The notes: a model not told the origin generated them from the letters alone. 64,000 nt of DNA from an uncultured Ruminiclostridium sp. (GCA_902490005.1 CABUCM010000003.1:73659-137658); one strand, 5' to 3'. Numbered from the stretch's first letter, positions 24,370-34,778 are shown. Program-made: numbers and translations.

Positions 24370-25676
24370 TTAAAGGGTATTCACAGTTTTCCTGCCGATG
24401 GAATCATAAATTATTTTTTTGCCTTTAAATCGCTCCAAAGGATAGCAGTTGCGGCCGTCCAAGATGATAGGCGTTTTCATCCGATTGCAAAACTCCTCCG
24501 GAGTCAGGGACTTCACCTCTTCCCACTCGGTAAAAATAAAACACAAATCCGCGCCGTCTAAGGCATCTTCCACCCTATCGCAGTAGGTTAATTTTCCCGG
24601 ATACAATGCGTCAAACGCTTTTGCCGCCACGGGATCATAAGCCTTGATCTCCGCGCCGTCATCCAAGAGAATGCCTACGTTGACGATGGAAGGAGCTTCC
24701 CGAAGGTCATTGGTTCCCGGCTTAAACGCCAAGCCCAAAACCGCTATCCGCAGCCCCTCGAAAGAGGAATAATACTGGCGCGCCTTTTTCAACAGCTTCA
24801 ATTTTTGATTGTCGTTGACTTCAATGGCCGCTTTGATGGTTTTAAACTCCTGGTCATAATAGTTGCCCAGCCAATGAAGCGCTTTGGTATCTTTAGGGAA
24901 GCACGAACCGCCGTAGCCAATGCCGGCTTTCAGAAATTGATTTCCGATTCGGCTGTCAAAGCCCATACCGGTGGCCACATCCTCGATATTCGCGCCGATC
25001 GTCTCGCAGAAATTGGCAATTTCGTTGATATAGGAAATCTTCAGCGCCAAAAAATCGTTGGAAGCATATTTGATCATTTCCGCGCTGCGGCGGTCAGTCA
25101 CCAATTTAGGAGCGTCAAAGGTTTCATATACCTTTTCCAAAGTCTCACGGCATCGCTGATTTTCCGCGCCGATGACAATTCTGGAAGCGTGAAGGGTATC
25201 CCGGACCGCAGTGCCCTGAGCCAAAAACTCCGGATTTGAGGCCACGTCAATCTTGACGGGATGCGCCAAATTCGAACGGATAAATTCCTCCACCTTATCA
25301 TTCGTACCGATAGGCACCGTGGATTTCACCACGACAACGCAGTCCTGTTCCACTGATTGGGCGATCTGCTTTGCCACCGTATAAACATATTTTAAATTAG
25401 CGGAGCCATCCATTTTTTCCGGAGTTCCGACGCCGATAAATATTACCTCCGCATCCCGATACGCCGAGGCGTAATCGGTGGTGAAGGTCAGCCTTTCCAT
25501 ATTTTCAGCCATCAACTCCGGCAGGCCTTCCTCGTAAATAGGAGAAACGCCTTGCTTCATCAGTTCTACTTTTTTTCGTCTACATCCACACAAGTTACCA
25601 AATGCCCATGCTCGGCCAGGCATACGCCGGTCACCAGACCCACGTAACCGGTTCCCGCTACCGCAATCTTCATCAT
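24370..25676 (-). pseudogene. ugd: UDP-glucose 6-dehydrogenase gene with a -1 frameshift near its 5' end
   Basis: The gene encodes an enzyme of about 435 residues that oxidises UDP-glucose to UDP-glucuronate with NAD. From ATG 25676 the frame reads MMKIAVAGTGYVGLVTGVCL, a normal Rossmann start, and then stops at TAG after a run of seven A (minus strand; T run 25570-25576). One more A would join it in frame to KVELMKQGVSPIYEEGLPEL and the rest. The rest is intact: EFLAQGTAV near 160, NDFLALKISYINE near 210, and the catalytic GYGGSCFPKDTKA near 255. ATG 25692 gives an open frame through the join but without the correct first 35 residues. This may be a sequencing error, a real mutation or a slippery tract. 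It is the last gene of the glycan operon. Confidence 0.88.
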
Positions 25677-25694
25677 ATCGGATCCTTTCCATGC

Positions 25695-28283
25695 TTAATA
25701 TCCAAAATAGTTAAACAAGAAATATACAAAGCCGCTATAGAACAAGCTGATAGACGCTATGATCGAAATGATAACAGCAACCTTATGGGCTGGAAGCACT
25801 ATCATTCCTTCCTGGCGGCACTCCAGTGTTGTTGGCGGGCGCTCCTTGCCTTCGGTCAATATTTGCAGCAGATAGACCGCGATAAACGCCAAAACAGGGA
25901 GCACGCATAGATAATACCTGGTTTGATAAGCCCCCGTATATCCAGCCACATAAAAATAGGTTTCAAACGCACGCTGGAATTGCATCCAAACTACCGCCGC
26001 TAGAGAAACATAAAAGCCAATCAGCATCACAGCATACCGCCTTGCTTTTTTCACAAAGAACAAAAGGATGGGTACAAAGAAAATTAAAAGCATCAATATA
26101 CGGTCATAAGACGTCCAATGGTCTAATTTATAAAGGCTGGTGTGAGAGGCAATTGCAGTCCAGGTGTCAAAAAAGTTTTTCCAATACAGCAAGGAATAAT
26201 CGAACATAGACAAAATGGTCCTGTCTTCAAAAGGAACAAAAAACGGGGACGCCTGATAATACGACGGGTTGACGCTGGCCAGATCAGGCTGCAACGTGTG
26301 AAACTTTAAATAAACAAGCACAAAATAAGCCGCCGCTATCAGATAAACCGGTAACGAGAGCAAAAATTCCTTGCAGAAAATTAGTTTTACCGATTTATGT
26401 TTCACACAATACCAAATCACATAGATAATCGCCGTTAAACCGATCAGCATCCCTGCGGTCACCTTGCTCAGCAGCGCTATCACAAAACCGCCCGCGATTA
26501 AGAAATACGTTCCATAGTTCTTTTTTTCCTCACAGACGCGCAGAATCCCCAGGAAAAACAAAACGCAGCCAAGCAGTGTAAACGTGTCGTTATTCACTCC
26601 GCTCAGGTTATATAGGAACATCGGCACACTGGTGATAATCGCGCCATAAAGCAGATGCAGGGCCGGATGTTTTTTGGAAATCCTGGTATAGCCGATATAA
26701 AACGCGATGGCCAGCGCCAGCAAGCCAAAAGCAGCCGAGAAAACCCGCAGCCTGGTCAAATGGATCAGGAAAGAATTTTCCCCAACAATTTCAATAGGAT
26801 TACACAGCCGCATCACAAGATAATACAGCGGGGGATGGCCCAATTGATTGAGAGAGCCCTCCACAAAGCCGGCGGTAGTTCCAGAAATGCTCAGCATTTG
26901 CATCTGGGAAAAATCCGGAATGATTTTTCCGGTCTGCAGCAAATAAGCAATATAGGAAATATGCGCCGCCTCATCCGGCGTGTTACCTACATACTGCATA
27001 TAAAACAGGACTTGCCCCACAGAATAGATAAACACCGCGGCGTAAATGAGAAATGTAGCCATTTCCGGTTTAATGCGCAGCTTTCGGTAAGCCAGTGTGA
27101 AAACAACCAAAACCAGCAGGCAAATCAAAACAAAGATCCTAAACTGGGGGATCGGAGAAGGGTTGGTGTAGCCGACGTCGCACCGCAGGGTGGTGCCGGA
27201 AACCGCCTGTCCATCCACTGTTAGAACCTGCCCCTCCTCAGCTAACCCGTTTTCAGCCAGCAGCTGCAGGTCAGCCGGGAAAACCTTGGATAACGGTTCT
27301 ACCTCTATGGTATAAACAGCCCCAGGCTGAGAGTGGAAATTACGAACCTTTAACTCCGCATATCCCATCGCCTGAATTTCTTTTGCCGGGAATACGCCGC
27401 TGGCAGCCACCTCTGAATTACTGTCCAGCAGACGGATCCCAAGCTCTCCAGCCGCTTCCTCCTCCGTTTCGGACAGAGGCGTCTGGAAATACACTCTTAC
27501 CATCTGGATTTCATCATAGGCCGCCGGAAAGCTCTGACTGACAGTGCTGTCTAAGGAAATCCCCTGGGATTCTGGTTCTGTCTCCAGTCCGGTTCCTCCC
27601 GCGTTTTCAGCTGCCTCTCCTGAAGCAGGAAGCTGCACCGGCCGTAAGGAAGGTTCCCGGTTGAAATCGGAATTAAAAAAGATGTAAATCAAAACAATAC
27701 CGCACAGGACAAACAGCGCGTACCGCAAAAACTTATTCCAGTCTTTCTGGCGATGTTTGCTCATAAATAAAAGCGTTAGGGCAAATACAACGATAAAGAC
27801 GCCGGTTAGAACCCACCGAATGCCTAGATTCTGATGAATGGCGCCATACAGCTGGTTCCTAATTGCGGAATCCAGCTCTAAGCTGTAAGCCCCCTGGTTC
27901 TGTAACTGCATCTGAGTACCAACCGCGGAAGTGTAAATCAAGGCGTCTTTCGAAATATCAAACTCACCGCTGTAGGCCTTTACGCTTTCCAGGACAGGCG
28001 CTTGATCGGTATTGGAAACCCGGAATCCTATGCTTTGAAAACCGTAGTACAAGGGATCAAAGCGGAACTGGGCTTGCTGGCTGAAAGCCGTCGCTTTGGC
28101 CGCCGATTCCTGCCCGGAGCCCCGGTCAATCATCAATTCCACTGCCGCTCCATCCTTCACGCCGGAAAACTCCGCTTGCAGCGTCACATGGGCCGCTTTT
28201 AACGGATACAGCCACGCAAAGGCCAGGCACACCACAAAAACGGCGGCGGCAACCAGCTGTTTCTTATGCTCCTGTAATTTCAT
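25695..28283 (-). CDS. Large polytopic membrane protein, DUF2142/GT39-like glycosyltransferase
   Basis: This protein has 862 residues. One N-terminal helix (residues 10-30) is followed by an extracytoplasmic region, another helix near 160, a second extracytoplasmic region (about 205-365), and then about ten helices from 380 to the end. The membrane part has TPDEAAHISY near residue 440 and GHPPLYYLVM near 485, the acidic first-loop and HPPLYY patterns of DUF2142 and of lipid-linked GT-C glycosyltransferases. A role in adding sugars to a lipid or wall polymer outside the membrane is therefore likely. The GT2 and GT4 genes upstream and ugd downstream support this. It ends 18 bases before the ugd start. 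The sugar donor is unknown. Confidence 0.75.
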   Translation of the reverse strand: MKLQEHKKQLVAAAVFVVCLAFAWLYPLKAAHVTLQAEFSGVKDGAAVELMIDRGSGQESAAKATAFSQQAQFRFDPLYYGFQSIGFRVSNTDQAPVLESVKAYSGEFDISKDALIYTSAVGTQMQLQNQGAYSLELDSAIRNQLYGAIHQNLGIRWVLTGVFIVVFALTLLFMSKHRQKDWNKFLRYALFVLCGIVLIYIFFNSDFNREPSLRPVQLPASGEAAENAGGTGLETEPESQGISLDSTVSQSFPAAYDEIQMVRVYFQTPLSETEEEAAGELGIRLLDSNSEVAASGVFPAKEIQAMGYAELKVRNFHSQPGAVYTIEVEPLSKVFPADLQLLAENGLAEEGQVLTVDGQAVSGTTLRCDVGYTNPSPIPQFRIFVLICLLVLVVFTLAYRKLRIKPEMATFLIYAAVFIYSVGQVLFYMQYVGNTPDEAAHISYIAYLLQTGKIIPDFSQMQMLSISGTTAGFVEGSLNQLGHPPLYYLVMRLCNPIEIVGENSFLIHLTRLRVFSAAFGLLALAIAFYIGYTRISKKHPALHLLYGAIITSVPMFLYNLSGVNNDTFTLLGCVLFFLGILRVCEEKKNYGTYFLIAGGFVIALLSKVTAGMLIGLTAIIYVIWYCVKHKSVKLIFCKEFLLSLPVYLIAAAYFVLVYLKFHTLQPDLASVNPSYYQASPFFVPFEDRTILSMFDYSLLYWKNFFDTWTAIASHTSLYKLDHWTSYDRILMLLIFFVPILLFFVKKARRYAVMLIGFYVSLAAVVWMQFQRAFETYFYVAGYTGAYQTRYYLCVLPVLAFIAVYLLQILTEGKERPPTTLECRQEGMIVLPAHKVAVIISIIASISLFYSGFVYFLFNYFGY

Positions 28284-28297
28284 AAACCCTTCCCCAC

Positions 28298-29278
28298 TTA
28301 CTTCCTAATTTTTGCAATCTCCCGGATTTTATCAGCCAGCTTCCCCGCGTTGCCCATTTCCACAAAATAGGTTTTATCATCCGCTTCAGAGTAAAGCTCC
28401 CGATTAGCGGGGTTTTCTCCAAGGATCATCGGCTTATTCATCGCTCTGTAAAGGTAGGCCTTGCCGGGAATCGTCCTCTGGGCCTTTCGGATTTCACCAT
28501 TAAAATGGCCCGCCAGACACAGATCGGAAAAATCGATATATTGAGCCAGCTCCTCTTGGCTGAGCCAATGGCGGTAATGGATATTTTCTCCCTGAGGTTT
28601 TTTAATATCCTCACCGACCGGGCCGATAAAATAAAAACAAAAATCCGGATCGTCCTTCAAACGCTCCATGGCCTCCAGCACGATATCAACCCCCTGCAGC
28701 GGAAGGACGCTGCCGAAATAGAGCACCGTGAATTTTCCTTGGGCCTCCGGCGGCTTTTCTCCGTGTCTGGGATAATAAATACTTTCGTCAGCCTCCAGGT
28801 ACAGCACCCGCAGTTTTTTGGGATCCGCTCCCAGTTCCTCGCAAAAATACCGTCCATGGGCCTTGGTATCGCAGAGAATCACATCCGCTTTTTTCAGTGT
28901 TTTCTCATCAATGCGCAAAAGCCGTTTTCCCACAAAGGAATTCGGAGAAAACTTTTTCCGGTCAAAGCACAAGGTATCATACATGGAAATAAAAAAATCG
29001 ATGTAAAGCTTGGCCTTTTTGAACTTAAAACCAAAAAAAGGCACGATCAATTGCGGGGCAAACCCCACAAATGCCGCGTCGTATTGTTTGCAGGAGGTAA
29101 ACAAAAGCTTAAAAAACACCTTAAGAAGCCTTAACGGATAACTTTTATCCTTGGCGCCGATGACACAGACCTGCCCCGCCTGCTCCTTCAACAGCCTAAG
29201 CTCCTGGGTGTTTCTCAAATAATCTAAATTTTTAGTTGTAATAAACAAGACCCGTTTGTTATTAAGTTCTTGAAACAT
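28298..29278 (-). CDS. Glycosyltransferase, GT4-like (GT-B fold)
   Basis: This cytoplasmic protein of 326 residues has a GT-B layout. The N-terminal lobe starts VLFITTKNLDYLRN. The C-terminal lobe holds FTVLYFGSVLPLQGVDIVLEAM near residue 205 and the nucleotide-sugar segment ending in ENPANRELY near 290. A hydrophobic patch (residues 50-95) may contact the membrane. The ATG at 29278 follows AAAGGAG; an open frame to 29356 lacks a site. It lies between a GT2 gene and the large membrane protein gene, so it probably builds the same glycan or glycolipid. Sugar and acceptor are unknown. Confidence 0.82.
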   Translation of the reverse strand: MFQELNNKRVLFITTKNLDYLRNTQELRLLKEQAGQVCVIGAKDKSYPLRLLKVFFKLLFTSCKQYDAAFVGFAPQLIVPFFGFKFKKAKLYIDFFISMYDTLCFDRKKFSPNSFVGKRLLRIDEKTLKKADVILCDTKAHGRYFCEELGADPKKLRVLYLEADESIYYPRHGEKPPEAQGKFTVLYFGSVLPLQGVDIVLEAMERLKDDPDFCFYFIGPVGEDIKKPQGENIHYRHWLSQEELAQYIDFSDLCLAGHFNGEIRKAQRTIPGKAYLYRAMNKPMILGENPANRELYSEADDKTYFVEMGNAGKLADKIREIAKIRK

Positions 29279-29440
29279 TCCAGCTTTCTCCTTTATCCGG
29301 CACGCTCTTTTGGGAAAGCGCGCGGGAAGCGGCGGCGTTACGGGCGCCGCTTCCACATTCCCGCCGTTTTTGAAATTGGGTTAATTTGAAAAAGCGCTAT
29401 TTCATTTTCACGAAAAACCAAAAGGTTGCGCGAAAGTTTA

Positions 29441-30406
29441 TTATTCGTCTGTCTTTTTGTTTTTATCGTGGTCGTAATCCAACCGGCGCACCCTTTCCTG
29501 AATATCCTCCAAAAGCTTTCGATTCGAGGCAATCAAATCGGCCTGCAGGCCGGAGATAAAGGTCTGGAAGCCCAAAAGCAACAAGGTGCTGGCTAAAATC
29601 AAGGATTGGATATGCCCGCCGCTTTGTCCCATAAAAAGGTATACAAGGAAGCGAATACCCAGTATTAGACCGATGAGGAAAATAACGCTGCCGATAATGG
29701 TAAAAAACCTTAACGGCTTGTACATCATAAACGCCCGAACAATGGTCAGCATGGACTTTTTAATATATCCGAACATGCTGTTGAACAGCCTGGATTTTCT
29801 CAGCTCAGGATTGGTGCGGATGGGCACCGAGGTGATGGCCATTTTGTTTCGTCCCGCCTGGACGATGGTTTCCAGCGTATAGGTGTATTCATTCACTACA
29901 TTCATTTTCAGAGCCGCCTGGCGGCTGTAAGCCCGGAATCCGCTGGGAGCGTCCGGCACGTCTGTTTTGGAGGCGACGCGAACGGTCCAGCTTCCGATAT
30001 GCTGCAGCCTTTTCTTTAAGGGAGAGAAATGCTCCGTATCGTCAATAGGGCGTTCCCCGATCACGATATCCGCTTTCCCGTCTAAAATCGGACGCACCAG
30101 CTTTTCAATATCCGCGCCGCAGTACTGGTTGTCCGCGTCGGTGTTCACAATAATATCGGCCCCCTGGCGCAGGCAGGCGTCTAATCCCGCCATAAACCCC
30201 TTGGCCAGCCCTTTGTTGCACTTAAAATTCACCACGTAGTGGACGCCCCAATTTTTGGCCACCTCTACGGTATTGTCCTTGCTTCCGTCGTTGATAATCA
30301 AATATTCAATCTCATCTACGCCGTCGATCTGCTTTGGCAGGTCATTTAAGGCCACCTCTAAGGTTTCCGCCTCGTTATAGCAAGGAATCTGAATAATCAG
30401 TTTCAT
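29441..30406 (-). CDS. Family 2 glycosyltransferase, polyprenyl-phosphate-sugar synthase-like
   Basis: This protein of 321 residues has a GT-A catalytic domain (residues 1-230) and two C-terminal helices (about 235-295). The nucleotide-sugar site begins IIQIPCYNEAETL, NDGSKDNT lies near residue 40, and the metal-binding DxD segment is VNTDADNQY near 89. The layout matches dolichol/undecaprenyl-phosphate sugar transferases, which make lipid-linked donors for GT-C enzymes such as the one encoded two genes downstream. It is the first gene of the four-gene minus-strand operon. Confidence 0.88.
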   Translation of the reverse strand: MKLIIQIPCYNEAETLEVALNDLPKQIDGVDEIEYLIINDGSKDNTVEVAKNWGVHYVVNFKCNKGLAKGFMAGLDACLRQGADIIVNTDADNQYCGADIEKLVRPILDGKADIVIGERPIDDTEHFSPLKKRLQHIGSWTVRVASKTDVPDAPSGFRAYSRQAALKMNVVNEYTYTLETIVQAGRNKMAITSVPIRTNPELRKSRLFNSMFGYIKKSMLTIVRAFMMYKPLRFFTIIGSVIFLIGLILGIRFLVYLFMGQSGGHIQSLILASTLLLLGFQTFISGLQADLIASNRKLLEDIQERVRRLDYDHDKNKKTDE

Positions 30407-30793
30407 GAATCGTTTTCCCCTTTTGTTCCTTTATTTTATACAATCGCGCAAATATCTAATTCCTAGGCTGTGCCTTTTTTTCACGGAATAGACGGAAAAA
30501 CAAAACTTTTATATTATTGCGCAAAAGCATAAACCGTCTAAAATTGTGTTCATTTTTTACACGTTAGCCACGATATATTGACGTGCGGTATTTTGTGTAT
30601 TTCTACGTTTTTTCCCTTCGCCCGCCAAATCGTACTAAAATATTTTATCATACAGGACAAGGTTTTGCAATCTCAAAAGTAGACGAAGGAACGCCGCGGA
30701 CGCCTTCTCTTTCAAGACAAATTGCCGCTTGGCGCCTGAAAAAAGAGGCTTTTGTGACTAAGCGATCTGTTCCAGTGCGGCAAGTGCGGTTAC
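30407..30793. other. Intergenic stretch upstream of the glycan operon
   Basis: No credible gene is present. The operon promoter should lie here on the minus strand; TATAAA near 30438-30443 is a possible -10 box without a clear -35 partner. The part next to 30790 is the trailer of the hybrid kinase gene. Confidence 0.5.
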
Positions 30794-33700
30794 TTAGCCG
30801 TCCTCGCCTTCTTTTTTTCGAAAACACGCAGATAACGTCTCTAAAAGATGCTCCACTGTAAAGGGTTTACTTATGTGGCCGTTCATGCCGTATTGGATCG
30901 ACTGCCTGGCATCCTCGTCAAAGGCGTTGGCGGTCATCGCGATCACCGGAATGGTTCGGGCATCTTCCTTTTCGGAAATCCGAATCGCCTTGGTGGCCTC
31001 CAGACCGTTCATCACCGGCATCTGAATATCCATTAAAACCGCGTCAAAGTAATATGGCTCATTTTTCAAATAAAGATCCACGGCTTCCCTTCCGTTCTGA
31101 GCGGTTTCCAGCTGAAATCCTTCCATTTCCAAAAGGGTAACAGCGATTTCCATATTCAGCTTATTGTCCTCAACCACTAAAAGCCGCTTTCCATCTCCGT
31201 GAACAGGTGTTTCCGCTTTTTTCTGCTCTTTAAGCGCCGCCTGCCCAGCAGGCTTCATCCTTCGATATTTTAAGGAAAGGGTAAAATAAAACTCCGAACC
31301 TTCGCCAAGCTGGCTTTTCACCTTCAGCTCTCCGCCCATCAGCTGCACCAAACGGCTGGAAATCGTCAGCCCCAGGCCGGTTCCGCCGAATTGCCGGGCG
31401 GTTATAGCGCTTTCCTGCTCAAAGGACCGGAAAATCCTGCCTAGAGCCTCCGGCGCGATCCCGATGCCAGTATCCGCAACACTAAATCTGATATACGCCA
31501 CATCTTTTTCGATTCTTTCAATCTTTGCCTGCGCCGCCACGGTCCCGCCGGGCTCGGTAAATTTGATGGCGTTGCCGATCAGATTGATAAAAATTTGATT
31601 GAATCGAAGTGTATCCAAATAGAAGAAATCTTCTTCCCCACACTGTCCGTCAAATAACAGGCTGACGTTCTTTTCCTTCGCCTGGGGAGAAAGCATCTCA
31701 TGGAGCTGGCGCTCCACAGACACCATTCCCACCCATTCGGGATTAATTTCAATTTTGCCGCTTTCAATCCTGGATACCTCCAGAATATCGTTGATCAGCC
31801 CCAGCAGATATTGGTTGGAGCGTTCGATTTTATTCAAACAGTCCAGCGCCTTTTCCCGGTTATCCAAAGACGCCTTGGCGATGGTGGTCATTCCCGCGAT
31901 AGCGTTCATGGGCGTACGAATTTCATGGGACATCCGGGATAGGAATTGGGTTTTTGCCAGGCTGACCGCGTCAGAATGCGCTTTTGCCACAAAAGTAGAA
32001 ATGACTTGAGTCAGTTCTTTCAGCGTTTTTCGATGCTCCTGCGTCCAAGAAAAGTCTTTTTGGCGGCTTTCAAATCCCAGGTGGCCGGTACAAATTCCAG
32101 AGTCCCAAATGGCGCACCGCAGGCAGGAAGCCATAGGGCTCTCGTCATGAAATTTCCAGCCGCACAACCCGTCGGCGTCATAGTCCCGGGAAAGCTCTTC
32201 CAGCCTTCCCGGTTTGATATAATAGGTATTTCCCATTTGCAGGTCGTTTTTCTCCCTGGCCCACTGATAGGAATAATGAAAGCTGTGGTAATCTCTTTCG
32301 ATTTCCACAATAGAGACCCGGTCCAGCTGATAATTTTTTCCCACTTTGGCCAGAAGCAGGCTGACGGCGTCGTCAAGGCGCTTGGCTTTACCTAAAAATT
32401 CCAGCGCCGTATCCGCTATATTCCTCTTTTCGTCCGAGCTTTTGCTGATGATCTCGTTGAGCAGATACTCCTCGGTGTATACCTGAATCAGCTTAGCGCC
32501 CAGCTCGTTGGAAACATCCAGGTAACAGGCCGCCGCGCCTTTGCCGTGCTTTTTAACATATTGCAGCGTGCTTTCCGCGCACCGGTATAGGCCGTTGTAT
32601 TCATCCACCACCTCAGTAACGCACATACCGATACTGGCGGACACGTGAAGCCCCTTTTCCTGGTTATAGCAAATCCCCTTGATTCGCTGAGCGATCATGG
32701 GGCCCAGATGGCCAGCGCGCTGTTTGCTGCAATTTTTCACAAACAACATGAATTCATCTCCGCCCAGGCGCAGGGCAATATCCTCTGGGCCGATGCTGCT
32801 TTTGAGCACATCCGCTACCTCTGCTAAAATAGCGTCACCAAATACCCAGCCCTCTTCGTCATTGAGTTTCTTGAAATCATCTAAATCTAAAACCATTATG
32901 GCGCAAACCTGGTCCTCGGCTTTTTTCTCCATATAATCCCGGATCTTTTTTAAGCCGGCTTCCTTGCTATATAACCCGGTAGCACTATCCAAGGAACGGG
33001 CCCGCTCCAAAGCCAGCTCCATTTCCTTCTCTTTGGTGATGTTCTCCACCAATCCCACCATAACGGTTGGGATGCTCCGGTCGTTCTCCTGAATGGCGGA
33101 CATCGTAATTCGGCTCCACCGGCCATTTTTATCTCTGAACTCCGCCGCGGCCCGCCTTGCGCCCTTGCGGATTTCCCGGAACAGCCGAATAAGCTCCCCC
33201 TTGCTTTCGTCCGCCGCCATATGCCGCATAAGATAACCCGGCACGTTCCTTATCTTTTCAGGCAGCTGAAAATAGTCTCCGGTGCGTTTGGGATACACCA
33301 CCCGGAACCCCTTTGGATAGTAGTAAAACTCGTAAATAGAGGTATTGCTTAAGGCAAGGCGCAGCAGCTCATTGCTGCCCTCATTCAGAATCAGCAGCTC
33401 CTTGTTTTCCTGCTCCATCATTTTCTGCTTGTGGATATCCAGAAAAACGCTTTGAACCAGCATGGTTCCGTCCGGTTCCGCCCGCATTACCTCCGCCGTG
33501 CCGATCACCCATAGGGGCGCCCCGTTTTTCTGCCGCAGCCGATACTCAAACTGGGAAGTTTCTCCCGGTTCTTTCATCGACATGGCCGCTTTCAAAGTTG
33601 CGGCCCGGTCTTCCTCCACGATTAAATCAGGCAGGTTCCAATCCGGCTTCCGCCAAAATTCTTCCGGTGGATAGCCGAAAATCCGAATAGCCTCCCGATT

Positions 33701-34666
33701 CGCTTTTACAAATTCCACCCTGCCTTCCCGGTCCATCCGGTATTGCACGATCCCGCAGAAAACGGAGTTGAAAATATGGCTGTATTCCTCAGCCTGGCGT
33801 TTCTTTTCCAGGCTTTCCTGCTCCAGCTCATCCTTTGCCGCTATTTCTTCGGTGATATCCCGCACCACGCCGATGCAAATAGGAACGCCGTTTTCATTCC
33901 AGGCCTTTTTGCCGATATCGCTTACCCAGATATAAGTGCCGTCTCTCTTTCGGATCCGGTACCGCACATCATACTCCTGGTCCTTTTTCATTGCCCGGGT
34001 GATAACATCGTCTAATCCCGGCCAGTCCTCCGGATGGACGCAGTTGGCGATTAAGTTGCCGGTAGCTTTTTCAAACTCGTCGTATGCATAGCCCAAATAG
34101 TCCAGCATATTTTGGTTGATATAATAAACCGGCAGGCCCGGCTGAAGGTAGCATCCGATCATACCGCCGGATACGCTTCGGTTTAAAATATCGAGAAAGC
34201 TTCCCCGCATGTCTCTGGAAAAAGACCGCTCCTCCTCTTTCCAGCCGCCGGGATAATATTCTCCCCCCGCCTGCTGAAGATTTGGAGTGGAAAAATGAAT
34301 GGATACGATTTTCCATCCGTTTTCGCCTAAATGGCAGGCGGCGGTAATCCTGACGGGAATGGAAGAAGCGTCAAACTCCGGCGACCGGGAGGCCGCAGTC
34401 AGCAGAATAAAAAAAGTCTGCGTTTCCTCATCAATTTGCGTACATTGAAACGTCTGAAACCAGTAGCCGTAGGGCCAGGGCTCAGTTAATAGTTCCTCCT
34501 GCAGGGCGGATACCGTTTCCTGATAAGAGCAGCTATGTTCCTCCGCTCCGGTCCCAATCCATTGCACCTTTTTATCCAAATAAGAAACCGCTTTATGGAG
34601 GTTCCGCTCTCCCAAATAGGCTTGTAAAAAGCCCTTCATGGCCTGCTCTCCATAGTTCTCTTTCAT
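30794..34666 (-). CDS. Multidomain sensor: NTF2-like, PAS repeats, GGDEF, GAF-like, hybrid histidine kinase and receiver
   Basis: The protein has 1290 residues and no membrane helices. Approximate order: SnoaL/NTF2-like domain (1-135); three PAS domains (165-545), the first two ending in RYRIRKRDGTYIW and FEYRLRQKNGAPLW type strands; GGDEF domain (555-710) with an intact LGGDEF signature, so a diguanylate cyclase is possible; a GAF-like region (735-890); HisKA with SHEIRTPMN near 910; HATPase with GNAIKF, DTGIGI and GGTGLGL (1010-1130); receiver with VLMDIQMP near 1210. The start at 34666 follows GGAAGGGG; a longer frame to 34849 would run into the TetR gene. Combining GGDEF with a full hybrid kinase in one chain is unusual. 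The output partner is not nearby. Confidence 0.88.
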   Translation of the reverse strand: MKENYGEQAMKGFLQAYLGERNLHKAVSYLDKKVQWIGTGAEEHSCSYQETVSALQEELLTEPWPYGYWFQTFQCTQIDEETQTFFILLTAASRSPEFDASSIPVRITAACHLGENGWKIVSIHFSTPNLQQAGGEYYPGGWKEEERSFSRDMRGSFLDILNRSVSGGMIGCYLQPGLPVYYINQNMLDYLGYAYDEFEKATGNLIANCVHPEDWPGLDDVITRAMKKDQEYDVRYRIRKRDGTYIWVSDIGKKAWNENGVPICIGVVRDITEEIAAKDELEQESLEKKRQAEEYSHIFNSVFCGIVQYRMDREGRVEFVKANREAIRIFGYPPEEFWRKPDWNLPDLIVEEDRAATLKAAMSMKEPGETSQFEYRLRQKNGAPLWVIGTAEVMRAEPDGTMLVQSVFLDIHKQKMMEQENKELLILNEGSNELLRLALSNTSIYEFYYYPKGFRVVYPKRTGDYFQLPEKIRNVPGYLMRHMAADESKGELIRLFREIRKGARRAAAEFRDKNGRWSRITMSAIQENDRSIPTVMVGLVENITKEKEMELALERARSLDSATGLYSKEAGLKKIRDYMEKKAEDQVCAIMVLDLDDFKKLNDEEGWVFGDAILAEVADVLKSSIGPEDIALRLGGDEFMLFVKNCSKQRAGHLGPMIAQRIKGICYNQEKGLHVSASIGMCVTEVVDEYNGLYRCAESTLQYVKKHGKGAAACYLDVSNELGAKLIQVYTEEYLLNEIISKSSDEKRNIADTALEFLGKAKRLDDAVSLLLAKVGKNYQLDRVSIVEIERDYHSFHYSYQWAREKNDLQMGNTYYIKPGRLEELSRDYDADGLCGWKFHDESPMASCLRCAIWDSGICTGHLGFESRQKDFSWTQEHRKTLKELTQVISTFVAKAHSDAVSLAKTQFLSRMSHEIRTPMNAIAGMTTIAKASLDNREKALDCLNKIERSNQYLLGLINDILEVSRIESGKIEINPEWVGMVSVERQLHEMLSPQAKEKNVSLLFDGQCGEEDFFYLDTLRFNQIFINLIGNAIKFTEPGGTVAAQAKIERIEKDVAYIRFSVADTGIGIAPEALGRIFRSFEQESAITARQFGGTGLGLTISSRLVQLMGGELKVKSQLGEGSEFYFTLSLKYRRMKPAGQAALKEQKKAETPVHGDGKRLLVVEDNKLNMEIAVTLLEMEGFQLETAQNGREAVDLYLKNEPYYFDAVLMDIQMPVMNGLEATKAIRISEKEDARTIPVIAMTANAFDEDARQSIQYGMNGHISKPFTVEHLLETLSACFRKKEGEDG

Positions 34667-34778
34667 ATTTTCCCCTTCCCGCCCACACAGCAGCCTCCAA
34701 TAAAGGGTTGGCCGCGCGCCCGTAGGCAACAGCCCCTTTTCCCAGAGGTAAGAACCGCTTTCCAAAAACAAATAAAGC

